Source: CAWCDJ01 sp963836015
GTDB lineage: Bacteria > Acidobacteriota > Terriglobia > Bryobacterales > Bryobacteraceae
Direction: 5' to 3'
Length of the DNA: 64,000 nt
NCBI GenBank assembly: GCA_963836015.1
Contig: CAWIIF010000015.1
Span: 124,001 to 188,000 of the forward strand
How positions within the stretch are numbered: the first letter of the stretch is position 1; every line of letters begins with the position of its first letter. The notes beneath the pieces were generated by a model. The model did no database searches. It was not told where the DNA came from and worked only from the letters and a program-made list of their open reading frames with translations. This document shows positions 35,701 through 44,124 of the stretch, piece after piece. A program made the translations under genes and the position numbers.

Positions 35701-35866
35701 CGGCATGCCGCACTCCTGGTTCACGGGCTTCGCACCGTATGACGGCCCTCCCGGAAAGCGCCTCGCGTTCGCGGTGCTGGTGGAGCACGGCGGCTACGGC
35801 GCGCTGGCTGCCGCGCCCATCGCGCGCGAAGTCATGGAATCGGCAAAACAATTGGGGTTGCTATGA
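32753..35866 (+). CDS. Fused SEDS glycosyltransferase (RodA/FtsW-like) and penicillin-binding transpeptidase
   Basis: This 1037-aa membrane protein joins the two halves of a peptidoglycan synthase. After one N-terminal helix and an outer loop (about 30-140), the SEDS part (about 140-545) shows PVELIKILLVLFLAGYF, LKDLGPALVTFFVF, VERIHMWLSPWD and NTDLVLPAIGEEWGF. The transpeptidase part (about 550-1037) has IPRGAIYDRNG and the penicillin-binding motifs Ser786-x-x-Lys789 (PGSTFK), Ser850-Cys-Asn and Lys975-Thr-Gly-Thr. SEDS proteins polymerise glycan and class B PBPs crosslink it; normally they are separate partners. Operon position suggests control by the adjacent kinase and phosphatase. Confidence 0.92.
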   Translation: MAVTRSWTAAGAQPAVLSVGKTPRPRAGIVWLAGASLLVAAALLMVYAAKSQAFAGSTAVVNLNAVSSPGALLPLLEAFPAGEERERVAQAIFDTVERARPLRNIGALAPLRRTEHLPLTRLKPLMTVRTPREFQAQFLGSAALYFGGFYLVALVWAFTGFRGDRKILPALHLLSGIGLCLMVSLRDPLRDTLEFHKFALGVFLGCLLLALPALRFFDYRRLSDWCYTPLFAAMGLFGLLVAFGRGPAGNDAKVNLGPFQPVELIKILLVLFLAGYFTRNWDRLRDLRERRLFPRLFRRLGLARAEHVFPVLLAVAAAVVLFFVLKDLGPALVTFFVFLTMFGAARGRPGLVAAGLVLMVASVAVGYRLGQPHTVVERIHMWLSPWDNDVRGGDQLAHALWGFSTGGPVGSGPGWGDPAMIPAGNTDLVLPAIGEEWGFLGVAGVFLLVGFLVARSLRAALRAGTHYGFFLGLGLASLIAFEMLLISSGVLGLLPLSGVVSPFLSSGNTAMLANFLVFALLLSISADDRGEIERLPHSIRPLKFVLAGAALVLAGTAARYQVVQDRDYLARDAHSFEADGVKRPQHNPRLNSIAAEIPRGAIYDRNGIPLATSSWAELERHRKDYEALGISIDQACSRFDNRHYPFGAATALVLGDLRTGENFHASNSSLVEHDSNRKLQGYEYSELAGLVRYRHQPGNPEIARVLARDRNIRTTLDIRLQLHAQQILDRRLRNQKGAVVVMDAATGDVLAMASAPAPDPPGARTAAPLPDELLDRARYGQYPPGSTFKLVTAIAALRQDPELRHRTFLCRRLADGRAGNWIPGWNRPIKDDIGDHAHGTLDMERAITVSCNAYFAQLGVNDVGAQALAETAARMGISTGDPGELRKMLPFAAYGQGPVLISPFKMARVAATIANGGLMPEGRWQTDSSNTRTDPAVRLVPESQAEFLAGAMRRVVTEGTGRRAMAGSEVSFAGKTGTAQMDVGMPHSWFTGFAPYDGPPGKRLAFAVLVEHGGYGALAAAPIAREVMESAKQLGLL

Positions 35867-36687
35867 ATATCAGTGAGTTTTTGGAGAAGTTCGGCCGGAC
35901 GCTGCTCGAAGCGCCGCTTGCCACGGGTGCGAAGCCGGAAGTGCCGCCCGAGCTGGCCGAGATCCGCCTGGCGGTGCTCGATCAGATCCGCGACAAGACC
36001 TATCGTGCCGGCGGCCGGAAGGTCTTCCCCTACGATCTGCTGCGCGTCCGCATGAGCGGCGTGGAAGAGAGCAGCGTCGGCCTGTTCGCCGGCCGCTTCT
36101 TCCGGCAGTACCTGGAGCAGGAGGTCCGCACTTCGCTGCGCGACGCCGGCTGCCGCTATCCCGAAACCCTGCGCGTGGAGGTGCACGCCGTGGCCGGCCT
36201 TCCGCAGCGCGGCGAGCAGTGGCTGGTGGTGGAGGCGGCCTCCCAGGACGCCGCGACTTCGGGTAAGGCGGGCGCCTGCCTGATCGTGCGCGAAGGCAAG
36301 GCCGGCGCGCCCGAGTTCCCCCTCGATAAGGCTCGCATCAATATCGGCCGCGTGGTTGATGTGTATCGCGCCGGCGGCCTCTTCCGCCGCAACGACGTGG
36401 TCTTCGACGAAGAGACCGTCTCCCGCGAGCACGCCCACATCCAGTACGACCGCGCCACGGGCGAATATCGCCTCTTCAACGATCGCTGGTACGAGCGCGG
36501 TCCGCGTCCCGGCGAATGCGGCATCTGGATCGTCCGCGACGGCATGAGTCAGGAGGTCCACCGCGACAGCCGCGGCGCCAAGCTCGAGCATGGCGACGAA
36601 ATCCACCTCGGCCAGGCCGTAGTCGATATTCGAGGTTGCCGCCGGATCGTCCACGGCATCCGCTCCACGGTGAGAAAATCACCTTAA
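35863..36687 (+). CDS. FHA-domain protein (second in operon)
   Basis: The 274-aa protein begins MNISEFLEKFGRTLLE, has an alpha/beta N-terminal region (about 30-130) reminiscent of DUF3662, and a C-terminal FHA-like domain (about 155-265). The FHA domain includes INIGR, VSREHAHIQYD and an RLFNDRWYERGPRPGECGI segment where the Asn-Gly loop is expected; the final NG pair of canonical FHA domains is altered. It starts in an ATGA overlap with the SEDS-PBP gene. Together with the first FHA gene it brackets the kinase, phosphatase and synthase, as FhaA/FhaB do in actinobacteria. Confidence 0.78.
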   Translation: MNISEFLEKFGRTLLEAPLATGAKPEVPPELAEIRLAVLDQIRDKTYRAGGRKVFPYDLLRVRMSGVEESSVGLFAGRFFRQYLEQEVRTSLRDAGCRYPETLRVEVHAVAGLPQRGEQWLVVEAASQDAATSGKAGACLIVREGKAGAPEFPLDKARINIGRVVDVYRAGGLFRRNDVVFDEETVSREHAHIQYDRATGEYRLFNDRWYERGPRPGECGIWIVRDGMSQEVHRDSRGAKLEHGDEIHLGQAVVDIRGCRRIVHGIRSTVRKSP

Positions 36688-38372
36688 TGAACCGTCGCTC
36701 CTTTCTCGGCGCCGCCGCCGCGCCGCTCGCGTTTGCCCAGACGCCATCCTCGAGGTCCACCGTGCCCCACGTGGACGTCTTGCGGCGTCCGGACCTTGTG
36801 AGCCTGCACTCCTCCGCCGGCCGCAAGACCCTCGCTCGCTCCGGAGACCGTTGGGAAGGTTCGGGTGTCTCAGTGACTGCCGAACCGCGCCGTGCCGGCC
36901 GCCTCTGGGAAGTGCCCGTCACCGTCTCGGCGCCCGGCGCTGAAATCGAGCACGTCTGCCTGCGCTGGCGCGGGGCCATGTCCGAACAGTTCCGCTACCT
37001 GGGCGATCACTGGGAGCGCAGCTATGGCGATCTCGAGTGGCGCGCCGGCGTCTCCGAGCGCCCCATGCCCTGGTACTTCGGCGTCTCTGCTCCGGGCGCC
37101 GCGCACGCGTATGGTGTGAAGACCGGCGCCGCCGCAATCTGCTTCTGGCAGGCCGACCCCGCCGGAATTTCGCTGTGGCTCGACCTCCGCAACGGCGGCT
37201 CCGGCACGCTCCTCGGCGACCGCCGCGTCGAAGCCGCCGTGGTCCGCGCCACCCAGCCGCGCTCCGGCCGCACTCCCTTCCAGACCATGCGCGAGCTTTG
37301 CCGGATGCTCTGCGAAAAGCCGCGCCTCGCGTCCGCTCCCATCTATGGCGGCAACAACTGGTATTACACCTACGGCCGCAACTTCGGCCCCTCCGATGTT
37401 CTGCGTGATTCCGAAGTGCTGGCCGAAGCCGCGCCCTCCGGCGAAGCCAACCGCCCCTTTATGGTGATCGATATGGGCTGGAATCCCAACGCCGATGGCG
37501 CCGGCCCCGATTCACACGGCAACAGCCGCTTTCCCGACATGCCCGGCCTCGCCGCGGAGATGCGCAAGCGCGGCGCGCGCCCCGGCATCTGGATCCGCCC
37601 CCTGCTCACCGTCGAGGAGGTCGCGCCCGGCTGGCGCCTGCGCCCCGGCGGCAATCGCCGCGTCCCGATGACCGTGCTCGATCCGAGCGTCCCCGAAGTG
37701 CTTGAGAACGTCAGCCAGTCCGTGCGCGGTATCCGCGAATGGGGCTACGAGCTGATCAAGCACGATTTCTCCACGTTCGATATCTACAACCGCTGGGGCT
37801 TCCAGATGGGCGTGCAGCTCACCGACCGCGGCTGGCACTTCGCCGACCGCACCCGCACCACCGCCGAGATCGTCGGAAAGTTCTACCGGACGCTGCGCGA
37901 GGCCGCCGGCGAAGGCCTGCTGCTCGGATGCAACACCATCGGACACCTGGGCGCCGGACTCTTCGAAGCCCAGCGCACCGGCGACGATACCAGCGGCCGC
38001 GAATGGGAGCGCACCCGCAAGATGGGCGTCAACACCCTCGGCTTCCGCCTCCCCCAGCACAACGCCTTCTTCGCCGCCGACCCGGACTGCGTCGCCATCA
38101 CCCCTGCCGTCCCCTGGGACGTCACCAGCCGCTGGCTCGATCTCGTCGCCCGCAGCGGTACCGCGCTGTTCGTGTCGGTGGACCCCGCCGCGCTGGGGAC
38201 GGAACAGAAAGCCGCGCTCAAGGCCGCATTCGCACTGGCCTCCCGCCCGCAGCCCGAGGCCGAGCCTCTCGACTGGTTCGAGACCACCGCCCCGATGCGC
38301 TGGCGCTTCGGCAAGGACGAGAAATCCTACCAGTGGTACGGCGACGAGGGCGCGTCGCCGTTCGCAGGCTGA
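36687..38372 (+). CDS. Exported clan-D (GH36/melibiase-like) glycoside hydrolase
   Basis: The 561-aa product starts with a Tat-like leader (MNRRSFLGAAAAPLAFAQ). An N-terminal beta-rich domain precedes a TIM barrel in which YELIKHDFSTFD gives the K-x-D nucleophile (Lys358, Asp360) and TGDDTSG (Asp433/Asp434) fits the acid/base region. The pattern is that of alpha-galactosidase clan D. The start is a TAATG overlap with the preceding FHA gene, so it is coupled to the wall-signalling operon. A wall or exopolysaccharide substrate is possible but unproven. Confidence 0.7.
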   Translation: MNRRSFLGAAAAPLAFAQTPSSRSTVPHVDVLRRPDLVSLHSSAGRKTLARSGDRWEGSGVSVTAEPRRAGRLWEVPVTVSAPGAEIEHVCLRWRGAMSEQFRYLGDHWERSYGDLEWRAGVSERPMPWYFGVSAPGAAHAYGVKTGAAAICFWQADPAGISLWLDLRNGGSGTLLGDRRVEAAVVRATQPRSGRTPFQTMRELCRMLCEKPRLASAPIYGGNNWYYTYGRNFGPSDVLRDSEVLAEAAPSGEANRPFMVIDMGWNPNADGAGPDSHGNSRFPDMPGLAAEMRKRGARPGIWIRPLLTVEEVAPGWRLRPGGNRRVPMTVLDPSVPEVLENVSQSVRGIREWGYELIKHDFSTFDIYNRWGFQMGVQLTDRGWHFADRTRTTAEIVGKFYRTLREAAGEGLLLGCNTIGHLGAGLFEAQRTGDDTSGREWERTRKMGVNTLGFRLPQHNAFFAADPDCVAITPAVPWDVTSRWLDLVARSGTALFVSVDPAALGTEQKAALKAAFALASRPQPEAEPLDWFETTAPMRWRFGKDEKSYQWYGDEGASPFAG

Positions 38373-39019
38373 TGAAGTCAAAGAAGAGTGAGCCGCGGCG
38401 CGCCCTTCCGGATCTCGTTGAGAATCCGGAGGACCTCGAGACCGCCGCGATTGTGGATGGGAAGGCGTTAGAGGATGTGCGTGTGCCCGGCGGCGATTTC
38501 TCGCAGGCGGTGCTTCAGCAGTTGTGGGCGCGGCGGACTGTCATCGAGGCGGTATCGTTTGCGGGAGCGCAGCTGCGATCGGTTCGCCTCCGGGATGTGC
38601 GGTTGGTTCGCTGCGATCTCTCGAACGCCGTGTTGCGCGGCCTGGAGGCAGGACGCGTGGAGTTTGTCGATTGCCGCTTGCTCGGCATGAAGGCGATCGA
38701 ATGCCGCATGGAAGACGTGCTGCTCGAGCGCTGCGATTCGCGGTACGCCCAGTTCAACGACGGTGCTGTGCGCTGCTCGGAATTTATCGATACGCAGTTA
38801 CAGGAGGCCGATTTCCGCGGCACGAACCTCGAGCACACGCGCTGGACCAAGTCGAGTTTATCCGGGGCGGACCTCACGGGCGCGAAGCTGGTGGGCGCCG
38901 ATTTGCGCGGCGCCGCCATCGATGGAATGATTGTCGGCGCACCGGATGTGAAGGGCGCGACCGTGAGTCCGAGCCAGGCCATGGAACTCGCGCGACTGCT
39001 CGGACTGCTGATCCGCTGA
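38372..39019 (+). CDS. Pentapeptide-repeat protein
   Basis: The 215-aa product has a central run of pentapeptide repeats (about 65-190), for example VSFAGAQLRSVRLRDVRL, DFRGTNLEHTRW and LSGADLTGAKLVGADLRGAA, which fold into a right-handed quadrilateral beta-helix. No signal peptide is seen. It overlaps the end of the glycosidase as TGATG and ends the operon. The N-terminal part (LETAAIVDGKALEDVRVPGGDF) suits a cytosolic scaffold. Function cannot be assigned; the family includes gyrase-protecting proteins, but such a role is not supported here. Confidence 0.85.
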   Translation: MKSKKSEPRRALPDLVENPEDLETAAIVDGKALEDVRVPGGDFSQAVLQQLWARRTVIEAVSFAGAQLRSVRLRDVRLVRCDLSNAVLRGLEAGRVEFVDCRLLGMKAIECRMEDVLLERCDSRYAQFNDGAVRCSEFIDTQLQEADFRGTNLEHTRWTKSSLSGADLTGAKLVGADLRGAAIDGMIVGAPDVKGATVSPSQAMELARLLGLLIR

Positions 39020-39037
39020 CCGTGGCCCGCGGATCCG

Positions 39038-39955
39038 TTAATTTATGACGTAGAGGTTCTGGAAGACCACTACCGGGGCCGGCATTCCGGCCGTCCAACT
39101 GAAGGAGTAAGCAGGCTGCGCCGGAGAGATCGAAGCCCCATTGAAGATCAGGCCGACGACGGGCAATCCCCCCGGATCTTCCGTCACCGTGTAAATGCCA
39201 GCTACCAGGCCGCAGATGCTCACTGAGCCGTCCGTGTCATTTGTGGGATGGGGGTTCGTAACCCCCGTAGGATCCGTCAGTGTGATCGGCCAGTTGAAAC
39301 CGGGGGAGATTGCCCCGGACTCGCTCACAATTTGTTTGACTACGGTCAGGCAGAAAGTCGGGGTGCTGGGTTTGACTTTGAAATTGTCGCTCTTGGACGC
39401 GGACGGTACAAATCCGTGGCTGCATCCGCCCCCGCAAGCGTTGTCGACGCGCGCCGGGTCGCCCACGAAGCTGGCTACCGGGGTTACCCAGACCTTGTAG
39501 ACTCCGCCGTTGTTGGTTGTGTCCAGATAGTCGTTGGGACAGCCTGTGTTGGCTAGCTGGATCGTGATCGCTCCCAACTCCGGGTGGTCCTGGCTGATGC
39601 CGGTCGGGTGAACTGGGCCTCCCACGCCTGTATAGGCCGTGATCACTCCGGCAGCCGAGACGGTAAACCGCCGGTTGCTCACCGCGTCCGTGCTCAACAG
39701 CGTCTGGCCGCTGGGGTCGGTGACCTGAAAGAAATAATCGCCCGCCGGCAGCGCGGCAGCGTGCGCCGGCGCGTTCGGGCCAGGGCCGCCGTTGAGATAA
39801 ACATCACACTTAGATGGATATAAGTTAGCGTTGACAACGCTTCCGTCGGCCGTGGTCGTGAATACAGCTCCCGGCACAGCCGCCCGAACTGTAGAAGACA
39901 GCCCAAAAACAACAAATACGGTGAAAGGTATCGCAACTTTGGAATATCGTTTCAA
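39038..39955 (-). CDS. Secreted protein with C-terminal SpaA/Cna-B-like domain
   Basis: The 305-aa product has a signal peptide (about 1-26, ending TVRAA) and a predominantly beta, uncharged body. The C-terminal third, including FCLTVVKQIV, GFNWPITLTDPTG and SICGLVAGIYTVTEDPGGLPVVG, resembles the prealbumin-like repeats of surface proteins. It starts at TTG 39955 with GGGAG seven bases upstream. The region is less GC-rich than its surroundings. No sortase or PEP-CTERM tail is seen. Role unknown; a surface or matrix protein is likely. Confidence 0.6.
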   Translation of the reverse strand: MKRYSKVAIPFTVFVVFGLSSTVRAAVPGAVFTTTADGSVVNANLYPSKCDVYLNGGPGPNAPAHAAALPAGDYFFQVTDPSGQTLLSTDAVSNRRFTVSAAGVITAYTGVGGPVHPTGISQDHPELGAITIQLANTGCPNDYLDTTNNGGVYKVWVTPVASFVGDPARVDNACGGGCSHGFVPSASKSDNFKVKPSTPTFCLTVVKQIVSESGAISPGFNWPITLTDPTGVTNPHPTNDTDGSVSICGLVAGIYTVTEDPGGLPVVGLIFNGASISPAQPAYSFSWTAGMPAPVVVFQNLYVIN

Positions 39956-40042
39956 GACGTAACTCCCAAACTAGTCTAAGCGAGTTACTATCTCATCAAT
40001 CAGTGCGCCTTGGTGAGGGAGTAGCTGATCTCCTCGGTTATC

Positions 40043-40864
40043 TCACTCCGGCCGCGCCCGAAACAACACCGGGTAAGTCCTTTGGAATGGCCATGCCCTG
40101 CTGTCGGTTCCCGTCACCACGATCCGGAACCGCTCGATCGAAGGAGTGATGTCCAGCCGGTACGTGCCACCGCTTGCCGCGTCCCCTGAATCCAGGTCGG
40201 CGACGCGGCTTCCGGCGGCATCGACCACCTGAAACGCGGCCTGGGCAACTTGCCCCGAAAGATGGGCTTCCAGCTTCTGCTTGATTCCGAATAGTGGATC
40301 CTTGAGCGGCGCGGGCGGTTCGGCATCGCGGGAGAAGGAGACCCCCGCCAGAGAGATCCCGGACTTCGCCAGGACCGACACAACAAACAGACCTTTTCCC
40401 GCCAGGCGAACCCGCCACTTCCCCGGCTCTGGGAGGTCCACCCGGAGAATGCGGCCGGCTTGCAGGTCGACGCTTTGCGCGCTATTCGCCGCGGTGAGCT
40501 CCGACCCGTTCGGCCGGCTAACGAGAATGGCGTCGCGGCATTGTAGCGATGCCAGGACCAGGATGCTCTCCGTGCTCGAATCGACCGGAAACTCGAAATC
40601 CCGCGACCCGTTGAGCTGGCCCACCGCGCGAAGGATGGTCGACGGGTGCGTGTAGGGTGCGCTCATCACCAGCGATGCATGCGCCACCTCGCTCTTTTGG
40701 AAGAGAAAGAGCTGGCTGCCCGTGCTCTCGCTGGTATCGAGATAGGCAGGATCTACCGCGCGTCCCGGCACGCAGGGCCATTCGGCACGGGAACCCCGCT
40801 GCCCGTCCTGCGCGTGCAGGAACCCTGCCAGGACCAAGACCGCCAGAACGCTGGACGAGGGCAT
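40043..40864 (-). CDS. Exported protein of unknown function
   Basis: The 273-aa product begins with a signal peptide (MPSSSVLAVLVLAGFLHAQ). The rest is beta-rich: a segment with ILRVDLPEPGKWRVRLAGKGLFVVSV resembles the galactose-binding-like or Ig-like domain that often follows a VWA domain in animal hemicentin, but no VWA domain is present. It follows the hemerythrin gene after 25 nt and may share its transcript. I would not assign a function. Confidence 0.55.
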   Translation of the reverse strand: MPSSSVLAVLVLAGFLHAQDGQRGSRAEWPCVPGRAVDPAYLDTSESTGSQLFLFQKSEVAHASLVMSAPYTHPSTILRAVGQLNGSRDFEFPVDSSTESILVLASLQCRDAILVSRPNGSELTAANSAQSVDLQAGRILRVDLPEPGKWRVRLAGKGLFVVSVLAKSGISLAGVSFSRDAEPPAPLKDPLFGIKQKLEAHLSGQVAQAAFQVVDAAGSRVADLDSGDAASGGTYRLDITPSIERFRIVVTGTDSRAWPFQRTYPVLFRARPE

Positions 40865-40889
40865 GGATCCAGCCTAATGCCGCGCTCTT

Positions 40890-41330
40890 TCAGAGGCAAA
40901 CCCGCACCACCCGGCGGTCGATTTCGCGGCCCATCTCCTCCAGCGCCTCCCTCGACAGCGTCTGCTGCGCCTGTTCGAAGAGTTCGCTCTCCTCCCGCCG
41001 GATATGTCTCGAGAGGAGCTCGCAGAATTGCTCCAGCAGCCCGGTCGAGGGCGCGCTGCGCAACTGCGCCACCAGCCCTTCGAGCGCCCGGTGGTCCGCC
41101 ACCAGTTCCTCGACCAGATGCGTTGGGCCGCACGCCGGAAACAACACCTGTTCTTCGATCTCGAAGTGGTTCGTCAGCTCCAGTTCGTACCGGTCGATCA
41201 CGCGTCGCGCCAGCTTCGCGAGATTCTCCGCCGAGCAATCCGCGCTCAGCGACCGCCGCGTCAGGACGCACAGCGCCAGCCCGTTATGGTGCTGGTGTGA
41301 GAGCGGAATCAAGCTCGGGTCGCGCCGCAT
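40890..41330 (-). CDS. Hemerythrin-like di-iron protein
   Basis: The 146-aa four-helix protein has the expected ligand pattern: HQHHN near residue 13, HFEIEEQVLFP near 56, DHRALE near 80 and HIRREESELFE near 108. These His and Glu residues bind two irons in the hemerythrin/HHE family, whose members bind oxygen or nitric oxide or protect iron-sulfur proteins. No partner is obvious. It lies between the ADOP permease and the exported protein, all on the minus strand. Confidence 0.82.
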   Translation of the reverse strand: MRRDPSLIPLSHQHHNGLALCVLTRRSLSADCSAENLAKLARRVIDRYELELTNHFEIEEQVLFPACGPTHLVEELVADHRALEGLVAQLRSAPSTGLLEQFCELLSRHIRREESELFEQAQQTLSREALEEMGREIDRRVVRVCL

Positions 41331-41414
41331 CCGTTCCCACTATAGCCGCTTTTCTTCACACTGCCGCACCCGCTCTTCACAGAGCCGCGACCGTCAGGGA
41401 GCGGGCAACGCCTC

Positions 41415-44042
41415 TCACTCATAGCGCAGGCACACCAGCGGATCCACGCGGCTGGCCCGCCGGGCCGGGCCCGCGAGCGCCGCCAGAGCTACCAGAATCA
41501 GCATCGCTGTCACCGTCGCCAGAGTCAGCGGGTCGGTGGGCGCGACGCCGAATAGGAACACCGAGATCGTGCGCGTCAATGCGATGGTGCCGGCCGTACC
41601 CAGCGCCAGCCCGCCCAGCACGATTGCGCCTCCCTGTCTGAGAACCAGCCGTAGCACTTCCCGGCGGCTCGCTCCGAGCGCCATGCGGATACCGATTTCG
41701 CCGGTGCGCTCGACCACCGAATACGAGATCACGCCGTAGATCCCCACCACCGCCAGCACCAGCGCGAGGCCTGCAAAGCTCGCGAGCAGCAGCATCTGGA
41801 AGCGCCGCGCGGAGACGGAGTGGAGCAGCATCTGATCCATGGTCTGCATGTCCGCCACCGGCTGGTTGGGGTCGAGGGAATGCACCACCCGCTGCACGGC
41901 AGTGCCGAGCGCCGCAGGGTCGCCGGACGTCCGCACGACCAGCGTCATGTATCCGATCGGCAGGCCGGGATGCGCATAGAACACGCTTGGCGCGGTCTTG
42001 CCGTCGAGCGCCTGATCTTTCACGTCGGCCGCAATTCCCACGATCTCGCCGGGCATCGGCTTGCTCGTCATCGCCACCGTGATGCGCTGCCCGATGGGGT
42101 CTTCGTTCGGCCAGTACTGCGCGGCCAGCGACTGGTTGATGATGAATACGGGATGATCCGCGGAGCCGTCGCGATCCGTAAAGTCGCGGCCTCGCAGCAG
42201 CGGGATCCCCATCGTCCGGAAGTAGCCGGGTTGGATGGCCCGCACCTCCGTGACCGGCTCCTGCCCGGGCTCGGGCTTCGGACGATTTTCGAACGTAAAT
42301 CCGGTGCCGGGCCTGAGCCCGCCGAAGGGCATGAAGCTGACGGCGCTGGCCGAGCGCACGCCGGGCAGCGCCTCGATGCGGTGCGTGGCTTCGCGGAAGA
42401 ATGCCACCGCTTGGGGCGCTTTATACGAGCCCGGCAGCAGAATGCGGGCGGTCAGCAGGTGATCGGGGCGGAAGCCGGTGTCCACCGAGACCAGGTTCGC
42501 GAAGCTGCGAATCAGCAGTCCCGAGCCCGCCAGCAACACCATCGAAAACGCGAATTCCAGCATCACCAGAAAATTCTGAAAACGCCGGCTGCGGGATGTG
42601 GAGCCGCCCGCGCGCGCCGTGTTTTTCAGCGTGTCGGCCGGAGCCACGCGGGCGCCGAGAAGCGCGGGCGCCATTCCGAAGATCACCGTCGCGGCGAGCG
42701 AAATCAGGGTCGTGAATGCGACCACCCGGGCGTCGATAGTGATCGCGGCCATCCACGGAAGGTCGACCGGCGCCTTGCTCTTGACCATGGCCACGCACGA
42801 CATGGCCAGCAGCAAGCCCAGGCCGCTGCCCAGGGCGGCCAGCAGGGCGCTTTCGGCAAGCAATTGGCGGGCAATCCGCCACGGTCCGGCGCCCATCGAA
42901 GTACGTATGGCCATCTCGCGGCCGCGCGAGGCGGCCCGCGACAGCAGCAGGTTCGCCACGTTGGCGCACGCGATCAGCAGCACCAGGCCCACCGCGCCGA
43001 GCAGCACATACAAGGGGCGGCGGTACTCGCCGGATATCTCCTCTCGAAGATCGATCAGCCGGACGCCCCAGCCCTTGCTGAACGCCGGGTCGTTCTTCTC
43101 GGCGCGCGCCGCGATGCCATCCATCTCCGCCTGCGCCTGTGCGAGCGTAACGCCGGCCTTCAACCGTGCGACGGCTCGCAGGTACCGCCCGGTCCTCTTG
43201 TAGTCGCGCTGAGGATCCACAAAATAAGGCAGCCAATATTCCGAGTGGGTGTCGAGGAATTCGAACCGGCCCGGCATCACCCCGATGATCGTATACGGCT
43301 TGCCATCCAGATCCACGGTGCGGCCCAGTGCCGCGGGGTCGGCCTGGAATCGCTGCTCCCAGAATCGATGGCTGAGGATAATCAGCCGGCCCTTGGCGCG
43401 CGCTTCGTCCTCGGTAAAAGCGCGTCCCAGCGCGGGTTCCGCGCCCAGCAGGGGGAAGAGATCCGCGGTCACCAACTGCCCGTGTATCTCCTGGGGCTCG
43501 GTGACGCCCGTCAGGTTGCTGACGTCGGCAGCGATCGCGGCAATCCTCTCGAAGACTGTGCTCTGTGCCCGCCAGTGAAGATAATCGACGGGCCCGACCA
43601 CGTTGTGCTTCACGCTACGGCCCGGAAAGGTGTCCCAGATCATCACGAGCCGCCCCGGCTCCCGATACGGCAGCGGCCGCAGCAGGACCGGGTCCACCAC
43701 GCTGAAGATGGCGGAATTGGCGCCGATGCCGAGCGCCAGGGAAAGCACTGCGATGAGCGCGAAGACGGGGTTCCGGGCGAGCATGTGGAGGCCGTATCGA
43801 AGGTCCTTCCACAGGTCTTCGGCCCAGCGCGTGCCGCGCGCGTCGCGGCAATGCTCACGCACCTGCTCAGGGCCGCCCAGAGCCAGCCGGGCCTGCCGCA
43901 TCGCCTCCGCCGGAGATGCGCCGGACTGCCGGTACTTCTCCGCCTGGCGTTCCAGGTGGTAATGAAGCTCCTCGTTGAGTTCCGCCTCCACCCGGCCGCG
44001 CCGGAAGAGCGCACGCATTCTGAAGAGCAGGTCCCTCACCAT
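41415..44042 (-). CDS. ADOP-family MacB-like ABC permease
   Basis: The 875-aa product has the acidobacterial N-terminal extension (RRGRVEAELNEELHYHLERQAEKYRQSG), then two FtsX/MacB permease modules. Each has a membrane helix, a periplasmic MacB_PCD domain (for example LLPGSYKAPQAVAFFREATHRIEALPG) and a three-helix FtsX domain, ending DPLVCLRYE. No ATPase is encoded next to it, as is usual for these orphan permeases. No PadR gene accompanies this copy. ATG 44042 has AAGGGGAG upstream and replaces an earlier in-frame start at 44081. Confidence 0.92.
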   Translation of the reverse strand: MVRDLLFRMRALFRRGRVEAELNEELHYHLERQAEKYRQSGASPAEAMRQARLALGGPEQVREHCRDARGTRWAEDLWKDLRYGLHMLARNPVFALIAVLSLALGIGANSAIFSVVDPVLLRPLPYREPGRLVMIWDTFPGRSVKHNVVGPVDYLHWRAQSTVFERIAAIAADVSNLTGVTEPQEIHGQLVTADLFPLLGAEPALGRAFTEDEARAKGRLIILSHRFWEQRFQADPAALGRTVDLDGKPYTIIGVMPGRFEFLDTHSEYWLPYFVDPQRDYKRTGRYLRAVARLKAGVTLAQAQAEMDGIAARAEKNDPAFSKGWGVRLIDLREEISGEYRRPLYVLLGAVGLVLLIACANVANLLLSRAASRGREMAIRTSMGAGPWRIARQLLAESALLAALGSGLGLLLAMSCVAMVKSKAPVDLPWMAAITIDARVVAFTTLISLAATVIFGMAPALLGARVAPADTLKNTARAGGSTSRSRRFQNFLVMLEFAFSMVLLAGSGLLIRSFANLVSVDTGFRPDHLLTARILLPGSYKAPQAVAFFREATHRIEALPGVRSASAVSFMPFGGLRPGTGFTFENRPKPEPGQEPVTEVRAIQPGYFRTMGIPLLRGRDFTDRDGSADHPVFIINQSLAAQYWPNEDPIGQRITVAMTSKPMPGEIVGIAADVKDQALDGKTAPSVFYAHPGLPIGYMTLVVRTSGDPAALGTAVQRVVHSLDPNQPVADMQTMDQMLLHSVSARRFQMLLLASFAGLALVLAVVGIYGVISYSVVERTGEIGIRMALGASRREVLRLVLRQGGAIVLGGLALGTAGTIALTRTISVFLFGVAPTDPLTLATVTAMLILVALAALAGPARRASRVDPLVCLRYE

Positions 44043-44124
44043 CTCTCCCCTTTCGCTTCTACAGCAAGGAGTGTACGTCAACTCTTGTCGAAGTGCAAGG
44101 GGAACCAGTCCCGGCGGGGCTTCT

